Source: Pterobdella sp. o SKG-2022 (Eukaryota; Annelida; Clitellata; Hirudinida; Piscicolidae). From it: a stretch of 64,000 nt of DNA. The notes under the pieces were generated by a model that did no database searches, was not told where the DNA came from, and saw only the letters and a list, made by a program, of their open reading frames with translations. Shown here in pieces: positions 1-12,400 of this stretch (the first letter of the stretch is position 1; each line of letters begins with the position of its first letter). Location: NCBI GenBank assembly GCA_964035795.1, contig OZ038322.1:24510359-24574358 (forward strand), written 5' to 3'. A program made the translations under genes and the position numbers.

Positions 1-234
1 TAATACTTGGTTTATAAAGCAAATGACAGAAAGTTACTTTCAACTAACAACAGCAACTAAAAGATGAAACTTTACAGAAGACAACCATATTGTTTGCAAT
101 AGATTAAGGATTCGGCGGTCAAATTGGTAGTTAACTCATTAAAAATACACACACTATAAAAAATATAATTTAGACTTAACTGATAAGTAATATGGATCTA
201 TAAAGATTGAAATATCCATGTACGTCTGTGAATG

Positions 235-462
235 CATGTATCACAAACACACAAAAAAACATTACAGTTCAAAAACACATACATTAAAACGCACAAAACG
301 TAAAGCTCACACAACCCAGAACAAAATACACAACATAACATAAAATACACAACATACACAACGCAACATAACTTACACAAGACACAACACAACATACACA
401 ACAACAAAACACAACATAACATACTTATCATAACACAACAAAACACACCACACAACAACACT
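235..462. repeat. ACA/ATA-rich low-complexity tract in a CASK intron
   Basis: A run of irregular ACACAACATA-like units directly follows the CASK splice donor (GTGAGT, read on the minus strand at 465-460). In the transcript it reads as a UGU-rich stretch. Open frames across it on either strand are low-complexity artefacts. Confidence 0.7.
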
Positions 463-465
463 CAC

Positions 466-3400
466 AAGTGCTTCAGCAGTATTTCTTTGAAATTGTACCA
501 TTCTTATTCGTTGTAAAACTTTTGAATTAAAATCATTGTTTTTATTGGGAGTTTTGCTTCCATTGGGTTGTTGGTCGATCTCCCCATTGAGAGAGGTGGT
601 TCGTGGTACGCTGGATACAACGCTTGATGTGCTGTCTCCGTAGCCCTCCCTCAATGTGTTGTCGTATGCCTTCAAGAAGCCCTGTGGTGGTGGTGGTGGG
701 GGTGGATGGTTTTGAGGATGCAAGAAGATTGTGAGAATTGTTGGATCGTTGTTGAAGGTGTTTGATTTGACGACTTGTTGTATTTGTAGGTGTTTGCTTT
801 ATGCCGCTGTTGTTTTCTAAATGAAAATGTTTGGTGCTTTGTGGAATATAATTATTTAGTTTTTTGAATAAAAATACTATGTTAGAATACTGTGAGATAA
901 AAAATTGAACGAAGTAGTTGCATCCTGAAGTTATAAATCTGATGATGAAGCTGAAAATGCTAAAATATATCGACCCGAAGTGTTTCGTTCGTTTATTTAA
1001 TTTTCCAGGTTATAACAAAATTATAGTCTGAATTTGATAATAATTAAATTTTGTACAATTCATAAATTTAAAAATAAATGTATCAAAAATTCTTCATAAA
1101 AAATCGAAAATAAAAAGTTATTCGAATAATATAAATTTTTTAAACGTATAAACTGTGATTAACTATGTTATTTGTTACCGTTTGATCCAATAATAGTTTT
1201 AGAATATTTTACCACGAAGTAAGGCTTGACCAAGATGCTATGTAACTCTTTTTCAATGTCAGTTGTCATGCGCAGCCTCAAGTTATCAGCTATCTATTGA
1301 AGGAGGTTAGTTTTTGTTGATGATTTCAGTTGAAGTTAGTTCCAAGCATAAACATGAGTTAGGATGTTAGATGCGCTATTTTTGGGTCTAAGTTAATAAT
1401 TTAAACAATATCGAGTTTAAATGATGGATTTAAGGGATTTTTAAGCTATAATGAAAGCAAGACGTTATATTCAAAAGTTAAAAAATATGAAAGTAATTAG
1501 TAGAGTAGGAATAAGAATCAGGATGGCGATGAAGATGAAGATGATGACGATGAAGATGGTGAAGATGAAGATGGTGACGATGAAGCTGGTGACGATGAAG
1601 CTGGTGACGATGAAGATGGTGAAGATGAAGCTGGTGACGATGAAGATGGTGAAGGTGAAGCTGGTGACGATGAAGATGGTGAAGATGAAGCTGGTGACGA
1701 TGAAGATGGTGAAGATGAAGCTGGTGACGATGAAGATGGCGAAGATGAAGCTGGTGACGATGAAAATGAAGATGATAAAGATGATGACGAAGATGAAAAT
1801 GGTGGATACGAAAATAAGGATAATGAAGATGATGAGAATGAAGATAAAAATGATGATGAAGCTGAAGATGAGAATGATAATGAAGATAAAAATGATGATG
1901 AAGATGAGGATGGTGAAAATGAAGATGGTGAAGATGAGGATGATGAAGATGAGAATGGTGAAGATGAGGAGGGTGGAGATGAGAAGGATGAAGCTAAGGA
2001 AGGTGGAGATAAGCATGCCGGTGGATAATATATTGTCGGAAATGGAAAACCTACATCATGAAGGAGTTTGGAAGCATTGTCTTGTTCCGGTTTGCAACAG
2101 TCCAGAGTGTGACTACCTATCTTGTCATATAACTGTGTAGATGTGCGTGCAATGATTGGAGTATGTGAAACGATTTAGAAAATCTTATAAAAAACCAATT
2201 AGAAAGTTTGAAAAAAAAAAGCAAAAATATAGTTTTCAATTAAAACAGCAAACATTTGTGAAGAAGTAAATAAAAAAATGGGCATAGTTTTAGTTGAAAA
2301 AATAATTTAAATTTGTATTTTCATAAAAATTATGTAGCAAGTTTTACCCTAAGAAGGGAGTGGAGTTTTTTACTTTGCAGGACATTGCTCAAAAAGTTGA
2401 TGTCGTTTCTGGTGGTTTTCACCTTTGAAAATTGAAAAAAAGTCACAATTGAATTTTATTTCAAACTCAGAAAAAATTTTGTTAAAACGAGAATTATAAA
2501 AATAGAACTTTCAAAAACATTAACAGATCTGTATAACAACAAAACAGTGGTGAATTTGAAACTGTTTTGTCAGTTTATGCAGTTGAGCAATTCAATATTA
2601 ACTTTATAACAAGTTCACACATCATTAAATACACTATATTAAAAACTGCAAAGTATGTTTTACTTGGCTTTCAACTTCTCCCAGCACTGAAACTGCAAAG
2701 TTAATGGCTTCTGCAAAAATATATCACATTTTATTAGCAACTACATGAAATTCTTTAGAAAAATATATCTTTTATTTGATCTTTACTGTGGTATGAAATT
2801 CATGGGGCAAATGCATAGAAAAGTATAGAAGCCTTCAAAATTTCAGTGAAACATGATACAATCAAGTTTAATGAGCGATATAAAATATTAAAAAAAAGAA
2901 AAATGGCGAGTATTATTATGAACCATTTTTAAACTTCTCCATCAAGCATTTTTATAATCTTTTGACAACCTTCAAAATAATACTATTGTTGTTGATAACA
3001 AAAATAAAACGCACCGTTATTAGTATCCATCGTACAAAAACTGCATCAAAAACAATAAATAAGCAATTATAAGTTTGGATACTCACGGTTGGAATTGACG
3101 TCAGAGTAGTCTTTGTGGTTCCAACTTGACGCATCTTGGTCCAGCGGTGAGGGGTCGAATGACAAGATCTCAAAGTAACTGTTTTCCTGTCGTTGCGGTT
3201 GAGTCGATAATAATTATGACAATGAGAGAATATCGATAGGAATAATGATGTCGATAATGAGCGAAAGTGACTTTTAAAACAACACTTGTAATATAATTGG
3301 TCAAACAATGCTCACACATCATTTTTGTTCATGCCCAAAACTGTCAAAACTGGGTACCAAAATTACTATTATCTTTATGTAAAAAAATTTATTCTGTGGT

Positions 3401-6400
3401 TTCATTTTGATGCTTGTTCGTGCCTTTATTTAAGAACATTTTGGAATTGGCTTTCAGATATGACTTTGAAAAGTCAGTTTGAAACAAACTTCGAGCAATC
3501 TCTTGAAACTAAATTTTAAAGACTATTTGAGCTTTTACGTTGGAGAACCATCATAGACTTTTAATTTCATAAAATTTGTTGTGTTTTTTACACAAAAATA
3601 AAATATATAAAACACGCCATTTTGAAAAAAAATTGAAATAAAATGGGATGGAACTCTCAAAAATTGAGCGAACACTTTAATGACTGTTGTGACAATAATA
3701 ATTTTCAAGTTCTCAGTTTCTTTTTCATCACGTTATTTGCAGCTGAGTTGCGATCTATAATGGTTTTCATTATATTATACTGTCATTTCATCATACTAAA
3801 ATTTCAAAACTCCAATCATAATACAGTTCTGTACAAATTTTTCTTATCCATCCCATATGACAAATGATGCCCAAGTTGAAACACATCGACTTATATGACA
3901 ATCAAAAAAATAACTTTGAGATGTCTCCTAGAGTTGAGATTTTTCAGGCCATCGATCGTTTCCTGCAGGTGCATTCTTGGCACACTGTTTCTGTCCTGTT
4001 GGTAGCATCGTTGCACCTTTAAATCACTGAGTTCAATGCTTGTATCACGTTTAAATGCAATTTAAACTGAAGTTGTTTCCACTATTCATAAATTCAAAGA
4101 TGAAACAAACTAGCAGAAATATAACGGCAGAAATGATCAAGAAATTAGTGAGATGATGTTAAGAACAAATTATTAATTAAAATTTGCTAAAAAAGATTAA
4201 CTTGCAGTATGAGGCACTACAATCAATTATTTGTGCCATAAGATGTGCTTAAAACTCCCTAGCATTTAACCCTCATGTATTATTGCTGATGATTTGACCT
4301 TCCTTCGTGTGCCTTCAGTTTTTTGTTGTTTTGATGTAAAAAAAATGTAAATTTGTTTATTTTTTTCTAATATTATTCACGTGATGGGTTTATTTTCTTA
4401 TTTATTTTGTTTTTTTTTACTGTTAGAGTTATTAATATTATGATGTCATCAATGCACCTCGGGTGCTTTCAGGGAGTCCCATAAAATGACGTCATTAGTA
4501 TTGCTATGAACATTACATATGAAACACTGAAATGCGAAAATAAGTAGTTTGGGCACAAAAGAAAACTGGAACAACTACCAGGGCTCAAACTAAGTTGAAA
4601 AAACCATCTTTTAAGGATGGTTTGATAGCTTAATGCTGCTCCACGTGCATCTTTTTGAAGCCAGCTTCAAAATATTTCAACTGTTGGAAAGTGCATGTTA
4701 CAACTGCAACCATATCTCACTTTTGGAGTTTTTAGTTTCAATACTGTGAGTCTTAAGAGAGGCCGAAGTGTCCATCTGTCTCAAATCATCGCCATCAAAG
4801 AGTTCGGCTGTCGTTCATGAAACCTCTTTGAAACAGGAAAATTTTTTTACAACCTTTGATAACTTACAAAGTTGTCTAAAAAATCCAAATCTCAGCATTG
4901 GTACTGAGATCACGATGAAAAATGTCATCTCTGCTTACTTGTCTAAGACTGTGATTTGATAACATATCAGATTTAACGTTTTCAATACAAGTCTCAATTC
5001 AAAAAAATACTTGAAGAATCTTTGGAATAATTGTTGAAAATGATTGAATTAAACCTCCAGCCATGCAGTTAAGCCACTCATTATCATGAATGACAAAAGC
5101 TTGCCTTACACGAACGTTTATTGATATTATTAAGTTTTTGCAATTTAAAAAATAATCCAAACTTATTTCGGAATTACAACAAGACCATGAAAAGCAATAA
5201 AAAGTTATTATTGGTGGTATTCTATATTAAAAAACTCTCCTACAGTTGCTTTAAAATAAAAATCAAATTAGTTGGAAAAAATGATATTTTTCAAAAGTGC
5301 CATTGCTATATAAAGCTTGAACATCGCAGTTAGCAACATTAAAACGTTTATTTAAATACAAAAGTTCATTTCACCACTGCTCATGAAACATTAAGAGAAA
5401 CGATGCCGTTAGGGAGGCTTCACTGAGAAATACTCTCAATCTAGAAATAAGTCTGTGGCTTATCGGACAATTTCAATTGAGACGTTGATTTAGAAAACAT
5501 CAGCTCAACTTGCACTCTTTATTGATTGTTTTTCTATAATTAAGATTTTTAAAAAATCAAAATTTAAATTAGCAATCGAAAAATTAAAAAAAAACAAATT
5601 TACAACTTCAACATTTTGAAAAAATATCTAAAAAAGATGGAAAAAAAAACACCGATAATAACAGTGAAAAACGACAAAAAATCCATTAGAACAACTGAAC
5701 CACCAGAAGCCAAGGATGCATCAAGGCTTCCTCCACAGTAATGCGCTCCAAAGGGTTGCTTTCCAGCATTCGACTCACAAGGTTCTTGCCTCGGTCTGAT
5801 ACAAAGCTCCAAGCCCGAGACGTCATCTGGAATAGGGGTGTGCGACCTTTATTATATTCACATTCATATAAATGATCTTTCTATTGAGAGCAGAAAATTT
5901 TATAAGAAGTATAATGAGTGGTTTTCATTATTATTATGTATAAATCTTAAAATTTTTCAATGCTATAAAGGATCAATATTTAGCGATAAAGTTCTGTGAT
6001 TACCCAAAAGCATTCAAAGAAGTCATAAAAATTTTTAAAAATCCACAAAAAAAAAAGAAAAACATACTAAAACAACAAAAATGACATTCTAAAAAAACAA
6101 GAATAACATCATAAGAATTCTCGCACCGTGAAGGCACCATTAAGGATAGAGCAGAAGAGCTGATCCTTGGAGACACAGAAGGGCAACTCGCCAGATAGAA
6201 GCACGAACAACATCACACCAGCGGACCACATATCGACATTTCTGCCGTGAGGCTGACCCTGCAAGATCTCAGGGGCAGTGAAGTGTGGGTTGGTGTGGAC
6301 ACCTGTCGGGTTGGTTGGTTAGGGTTGATGGCGTCTCATGCTATCTGTGTTAGATAGGGCTGTTATGAAGTTGTAGACAGTTTGTTGATAATATTACTAT

Positions 6401-9400
6401 ATTTTCAGTGTTGTAAAAATTGTTCAATTTTTTTTATTTCCCATAATTCTTCTTAAAATTTATTTTTGTTATTTATTTAGATGAGAATCTTCCTAAAAAA
6501 ACATGGAAAGATGATAGCGTCAAAGCATTTCGCTAGTTTTAACATTACTTGGTGGCTTGGTTGTGAAGGAAGTCAAGTTTAAGGCTTGATGTTTGTTGAG
6601 AATTGAATTTTTTTACAAGATTTCAATATTTGAGGTTATAAATGTGGACGTTGAAAATATGAAGTGCTTTACAACTCATGGTTCTCTCCTCTCAGTGGCA
6701 TCTTATTGATGTTAGCTGTTGTTGTTGCTATTGAGTTTTTGTCATACGAATGTTTTACATGAGTGTTCTCTAAAAACTTATGATCCATAAACTAGTCTAT
6801 TTTGCATGTGTTTCGAAATACTTTGTTTTTAGAAGTATAGACATATTTGGTTTTTAACTGTATTACTTTATTATATATTCTCTACAAATGAAACATTCGA
6901 TACAGTTCTGGAACATTTCATACAGTTCTGGAACATTCCATACAGTTCTGGAACATTCCATACAGTTTTGGAACATTCCATACAGTTCTGGAACATTCCA
7001 TACAGTTCTGGAACATTCCATACAGTTCTGGAACATTCCATACAGTTCTGGAACATTCCATACAGTTCGAATTGTTGATCAAGGGAAAAGGTTATTCATG
7101 GTAAGAGTAATTTCTGTTTTGTGGATAATAATCTGAAACTTTGTTTTTGTATAATTAGTAAATAGATAAGAAAATTTTTGGGAAACTTCATTTTCAGATT
7201 TTCTTCCTACTGCAAGAGATGATTTATGAAAAATTTTTTTGCAAAATCTTTTGTTTGGGAATTTAATTTTCTTTTCAAATCAACTTATAAAATGTTTAAA
7301 ATTCATAAAAGAAGATACAATTTGCACTTGGAAATTCATTATTTTTCACTATCAATCAAATTATTTGCATATTCTTTAAAATGCACAAAATTCACTGTGC
7401 ATGAAATGCATCAGACATGAGATTAAAAAGTTAAATATGTGACAAAGCTAACAAATTCATTTGAAGCAATCAATAAACATCAAAGTATCGTAAAAATTCA
7501 CAAACCAGAAGTAATAGCGGAAGTCAAAGTGGGGATATGCACAGCGTTGCTGAATCCAGACAATTTGATTGGAGCAGAGTTTGTGGTGTCAGCCAATAAT
7601 ACGCAAGATGGTTGGAGGTTTCTGTGTACGATTCCGTTGTCATGGCAATATAAAATAGCTTCGAGAATCTGTCTCATGTAATGGCTGCAAAAGTAGATTT
7701 TATCAAGGATCAATTGAGCTTGAGTGAGTGTTTTAAAATTTGATAATTGTTCCAGATTTGGGTAGCATAAAGTAACGTTGGAGAAGATGTGGTGATATTG
7801 AATAAGTGGGCTAATTGGAAAGAAATTTTTGACATGAGTATTATTAGTTATGAGTAGTGATGGAGAGCGTCATTGCAAATACGTGTGGTAGCAACGTCCA
7901 TTTTTTGGCTTTTTCGCCATTTTCAGCAAAAAAAGTTGAATTTTTTTTATTTTTATTTGTATATTTCGTTGAAAATCAAAAGTATAAAAAACTAAAATAT
8001 TTTAAATGTTTATAAGCTTTTAAAATATTGAAGACCAGTCGAGTTTGAAAATCCTTGTTTTTCATTTAAAATTGATCGAATCTTCAGAAAATACATCGGT
8101 TCAATTTGATAACTTATATCTAAAAATGGATTATAATTTCAATACGATCCGATGAAATTATTTGATTCATAATTTATTAGCGTGCTTCATTGTGTCCCTT
8201 ATGACTTATATGCCAAATGTATTAAACAATAAAATGTTTATATTTAATATTCGAAGAAATAAATTTCTATTGATTACCAAGCTACGGCTTCGCTGTACAC
8301 AAAGCCGTCAAGAGCCCTACTCACAATCTCGTGCAACAGGCCCAACCCACTCAGACTGGAAATTCATAATGCATAATTAGAAGGCTGAGAATTTTGAACA
8401 CGTTTGAGAATGTCTCAATTCTATAATATAAAAAAATAAAATTCTCTTGTATGAACAGAATGAAATTCAAATGTTTATAAAAGTCTCATTTTCGAATAAG
8501 CAGTTCATCATAAAAATATCACATAAAACACAATGACGTCATAATGTTTGGAAAAAATTATGAGCATAAATAAACTCAGATGCGTTTGAATACTCACTAC
8601 TCATATACCATGTAGAAGACCCCATCGTTACTGTACGTCTCGAACAGCTCCACGATGTACGGGTGCTTGAGACTGTGACAAATGGAGGCTTCTCTCTTGA
8701 AGTCTGTGGTCGTTATGGGTGGTTCAAGGTTAGTGGTATGAAATTACTGTCGTTTATGGGGGGGTTTCTAGTTGGGTGGGTTGAGTTGAAGGTTTGTTTA
8801 TGTTTCAGTTGTTAAGGCTCGAGAGGTTCTAGAATTTTGAATGTTTAAAAATATTTTTCAAATTTGAAAAATCTTTCCAAGTGATTTGTTTTAATTCCGA
8901 GGGTTTGATTTGTCTTGGGCGTTGACTGTTAGAATCGTTCACACTTTGATTAAGTCAGGCGTTGAGTTATTTAGGCAAATTTGTTAAGATCTTTTTTTAG
9001 ATTTTTGGTTTTAAATTAATTTTTAATTGAATTATTTAAAAAATTTTCACTAAATGTTGAAATTTTTTTTTCTTTATTTTCTTGTTTGAGTATGAAAACT
9101 TTACTTTCATGTAATTTATAGCACTAGTTATATGTTTTGTGAAATCTGAAAAATTATACGGCATTTATTTAACTTCCAGAATACATCAAGCTTTTCGAGG
9201 GCTTAAAAGATATTTCAAAATTAAAATGGAAAAATATATGAATATATAAAGTTTAATTTTAAAGACGCCAGAAAGTCTCTATAATGTAAAGTATGTATGC
9301 ATGAAAGACACCAAAATAAAGCACACTGTTAGAGACATGAATTAAAATAGAAAGACTTTATAAAAGAATCTTCCTGTATAGAGGTTGGAACAAATCTTGC

Positions 9401-12400
9401 TTTCAATAAAAAGTAAAGTGAAACTTTCATATTAGATTTCGGCAACTTTTATGTCGCATTTCAGATTTTTTTGTCTGAAAGCGTACACATTGAGCAAGTA
9501 AGTGTACGCCTCAGTTGCTGTTGGTACACATTTTGTGTACGCTGGCTAGTTTACGCTGATGATTGTTGCCTGCTGGTAGCACAGTTTTGGGAAATAAAAC
9601 TTCAAAAAATCTTATATAGCTTCACTTGAAACCTTCGTAATTAATTATAGTGGATTTAAGAGGGAAATCTTTGTTCCAATATTTTTTAAATATATTTCTC
9701 AATTGTTATGCACAAACTATAGGGACTTCTACTTGAAATGCTACACTTCTCATACAGACTCTGGCTTGATGCCTTCATGAAAATACAGAAATATTATGAA
9801 TAATTCGAATTATTAAAATAAACTAGTGAAGTTTTATGCGTCTTTAAAGCCAAGGGAAAAAAACAAATAGAAATGTTATAGGAAACAATATGTGAAGGAA
9901 TTTCACTTAATTTTATTTAGAAAATCTAAGATAATTTCATAAATTCTTTTTAATGAAATTAAGGATAATTTGAAAAATAGATATTGTAGAAAGAATTTTA
10001 AATAGAAACTTGTTATATTCAATTTTTAAAGGTGTAAATTTCAGAGTTCTATTTTTAACTTTTGAGTATTATTCTTTTAATATAATATTTTAAATAAATA
10101 TTTAATAAATCAGCCAAAACATATAATATTAACTTTAATATCGTTAAAAATTATATATAGCAAAAACAGACGATTTAAAAATAAGTTTCAAACTTCTATA
10201 AAGTAAGTTATAAAACCCAATAAAATTAGTCAGTAATTCTGGAAATATATTGAACAGAGCAAGCTTATGCTGCATTTTTGTGAGAAGGTATTGGCAACTG
10301 GTCTAGAGAGGTGGCAGTTGTGGTATGGAAATTTATCACTGCAGTTTTTTCCTCGTTATTCACTCAAAATCTCACTCAAGGAACATCAAACATTGAAGAC
10401 TGAATTTTGATAAAAAAATTTTTTAGCTGGAGTGGTCAGCTTATTAAAAAAATACTTTTATTTTGGATTTCATTTTTGAATTGAAACTCCTGTATGGAAG
10501 TTTTTCGAATAATAATAAGAGACACTCGTTCAATAAAAAAAAACAAACTTTTGATCAGTGTGCTTCTATCTGGAAAAAAATAAGATATTTAAAAATTTCC
10601 ACTTAAAAAACAAAGATGATAATTATGGATTTTCTCAAAAACAAAGGGTTTAAAGAATGAGAATTTTGAATTTAATTCTATTGAAAAATAATTATTTTTT
10701 TTGCCGTTTCCCCATTTTCTTCATATTATTGTTATAGTTGGTTTTTGCAACAAGAAACCCCCCATACCACAGTGTAGTCAATTTTGGTAGAAATATTTTT
10801 ATTTTTAGCTTTCGTAAACTAAAAAATTCTTCTTTTATCTACTTTTGTTTTTATCTGGTTGTCTTCGAAATCTCCAGCGTATTTTAATTCATTTCCCATG
10901 AAAGCAGTGCCTCGTATGTTTCCTTCTCATGCATCTATTTTTGTCTGCCTTGTTGAGGCAACACCACTGTGTTTTTACGTTTGCAAATATATTCTAAATT
11001 TTGTTTGCTCAAAATATTCGTATAAATTTTATTTTGGCTTATGACTTTGTGTTTGAAGACACAGAATTTGTCCCCATTTGGACCAATAAAGCTATGAAAG
11101 GCAATATTTTTCAGTTAAATTATTTTCTCATGTTTATTTTGTTTACATCTTGGATTTGGGTGATGAAGAGGCCTGTGTTGAAAATAACTGCTTTGCCATA
11201 GTTCAGAAATGTTTGCAGTTTTATCATTTTTTTCCAGAAATTATAGTTTTTGATTCCAAATATTGAAAGAGCTTTATTTTTTATTTCTGTTTTATTCAAA
11301 CTTCAAGAATATCTGCTATCTTTCATTTACGAATTGTATTTAAACGATTTTTATACTCTAGATATAACACTTTTGGAAACTCCAAACTGTTTTTTAAGCG
11401 AGATTTTATCTAAAAATTTTTATTGAAACGTTAGTGGAAAACATTTTAAGCACATGTTAACCATCTATAAAGACGGCTTTAGTGAAATGGAAAAGAATCG
11501 CGATTGTTCATTATAATTTCTAGGCCAATAGTTCAATAAATGCATTACATTTTACTTAATTTATACTGTGTATAAATCTTTGGTCAACTCCATTTACCCC
11601 CTCATAACTGTTTACTCATTCCTTAGTAAACAACTCAAAAGCTTGTGTGACTGGGGAATTGAAATTTCATTTAATTAAATAAAAAATATTGAAACTTTTT
11701 ATAATATAAATAGCGATTATTGATAAAGATATCTGCAAAATACTTGCTAAATTCTCAAAGATCTTTCGAGAAATTCAGTAATTTTCGGACTTTCAATAGA
11801 AGCTTGTCCAATTCAACCTCGTCAAAACCATCAAAAAATTTTCCTAATCCAAAGGCTATTAGAAAGAAAATGCTCTAAGAAAAAAATTTCATTAACAGTT
11901 TTTCTTCTGAATTATAAAAGCATATATATTTTAAAAAGTTGAATTTTTTCAAGCCACGGTTATTTTTGTAACCAAAGAGGGAATTGAAGCACAGGTAAAA
12001 GACAGACAGAGAATTGAGGAAGAGTAATATCTGATTCTAGCTTGTGATAGTTATTTTTCGTTAATTTCGAAGTAAATTCTTAAGTTCACTGGGAGATTTT
12101 AAAAGTTGTGTACATCAATTGTAACTCCCATGCTTATATTGGTGCCGTATATTTTGATAAAAAGTAAACGTCAAAATTTGAAATACATCTTAATAACAGA
12201 AGAAATGTTGTTTTTAAATTTAAATTTTTCTATTTGAAAACCACAAGGACTAATTGATATTTTGATGAAAATAATTATTTCTTACAAAGCTTAAATTCTT
12301 CACAACACAATTTTTTTTCTGTTTATAACACATTAAATGAAATTTATCTCTCTAAATAACATTTCAATTTTTTGAATGGTTTCAACCACGCGGAAGCTTA

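Noticed and set aside
1451..2140. Plus-strand frame of 229 codons rich in Met/Lys and its minus-strand Ile/Phe mirror
   Set aside because: Repeat-driven frames over the 30-bp array; the 3' part lies on the antisense of a CASK exon.
6871..7136. Overlapping open frames on both strands (repeated MFQNC and FWNI peptides)
   Set aside because: They are translations of the 20-bp minisatellite: three units make 60 bases, so the frame stays open by arithmetic.
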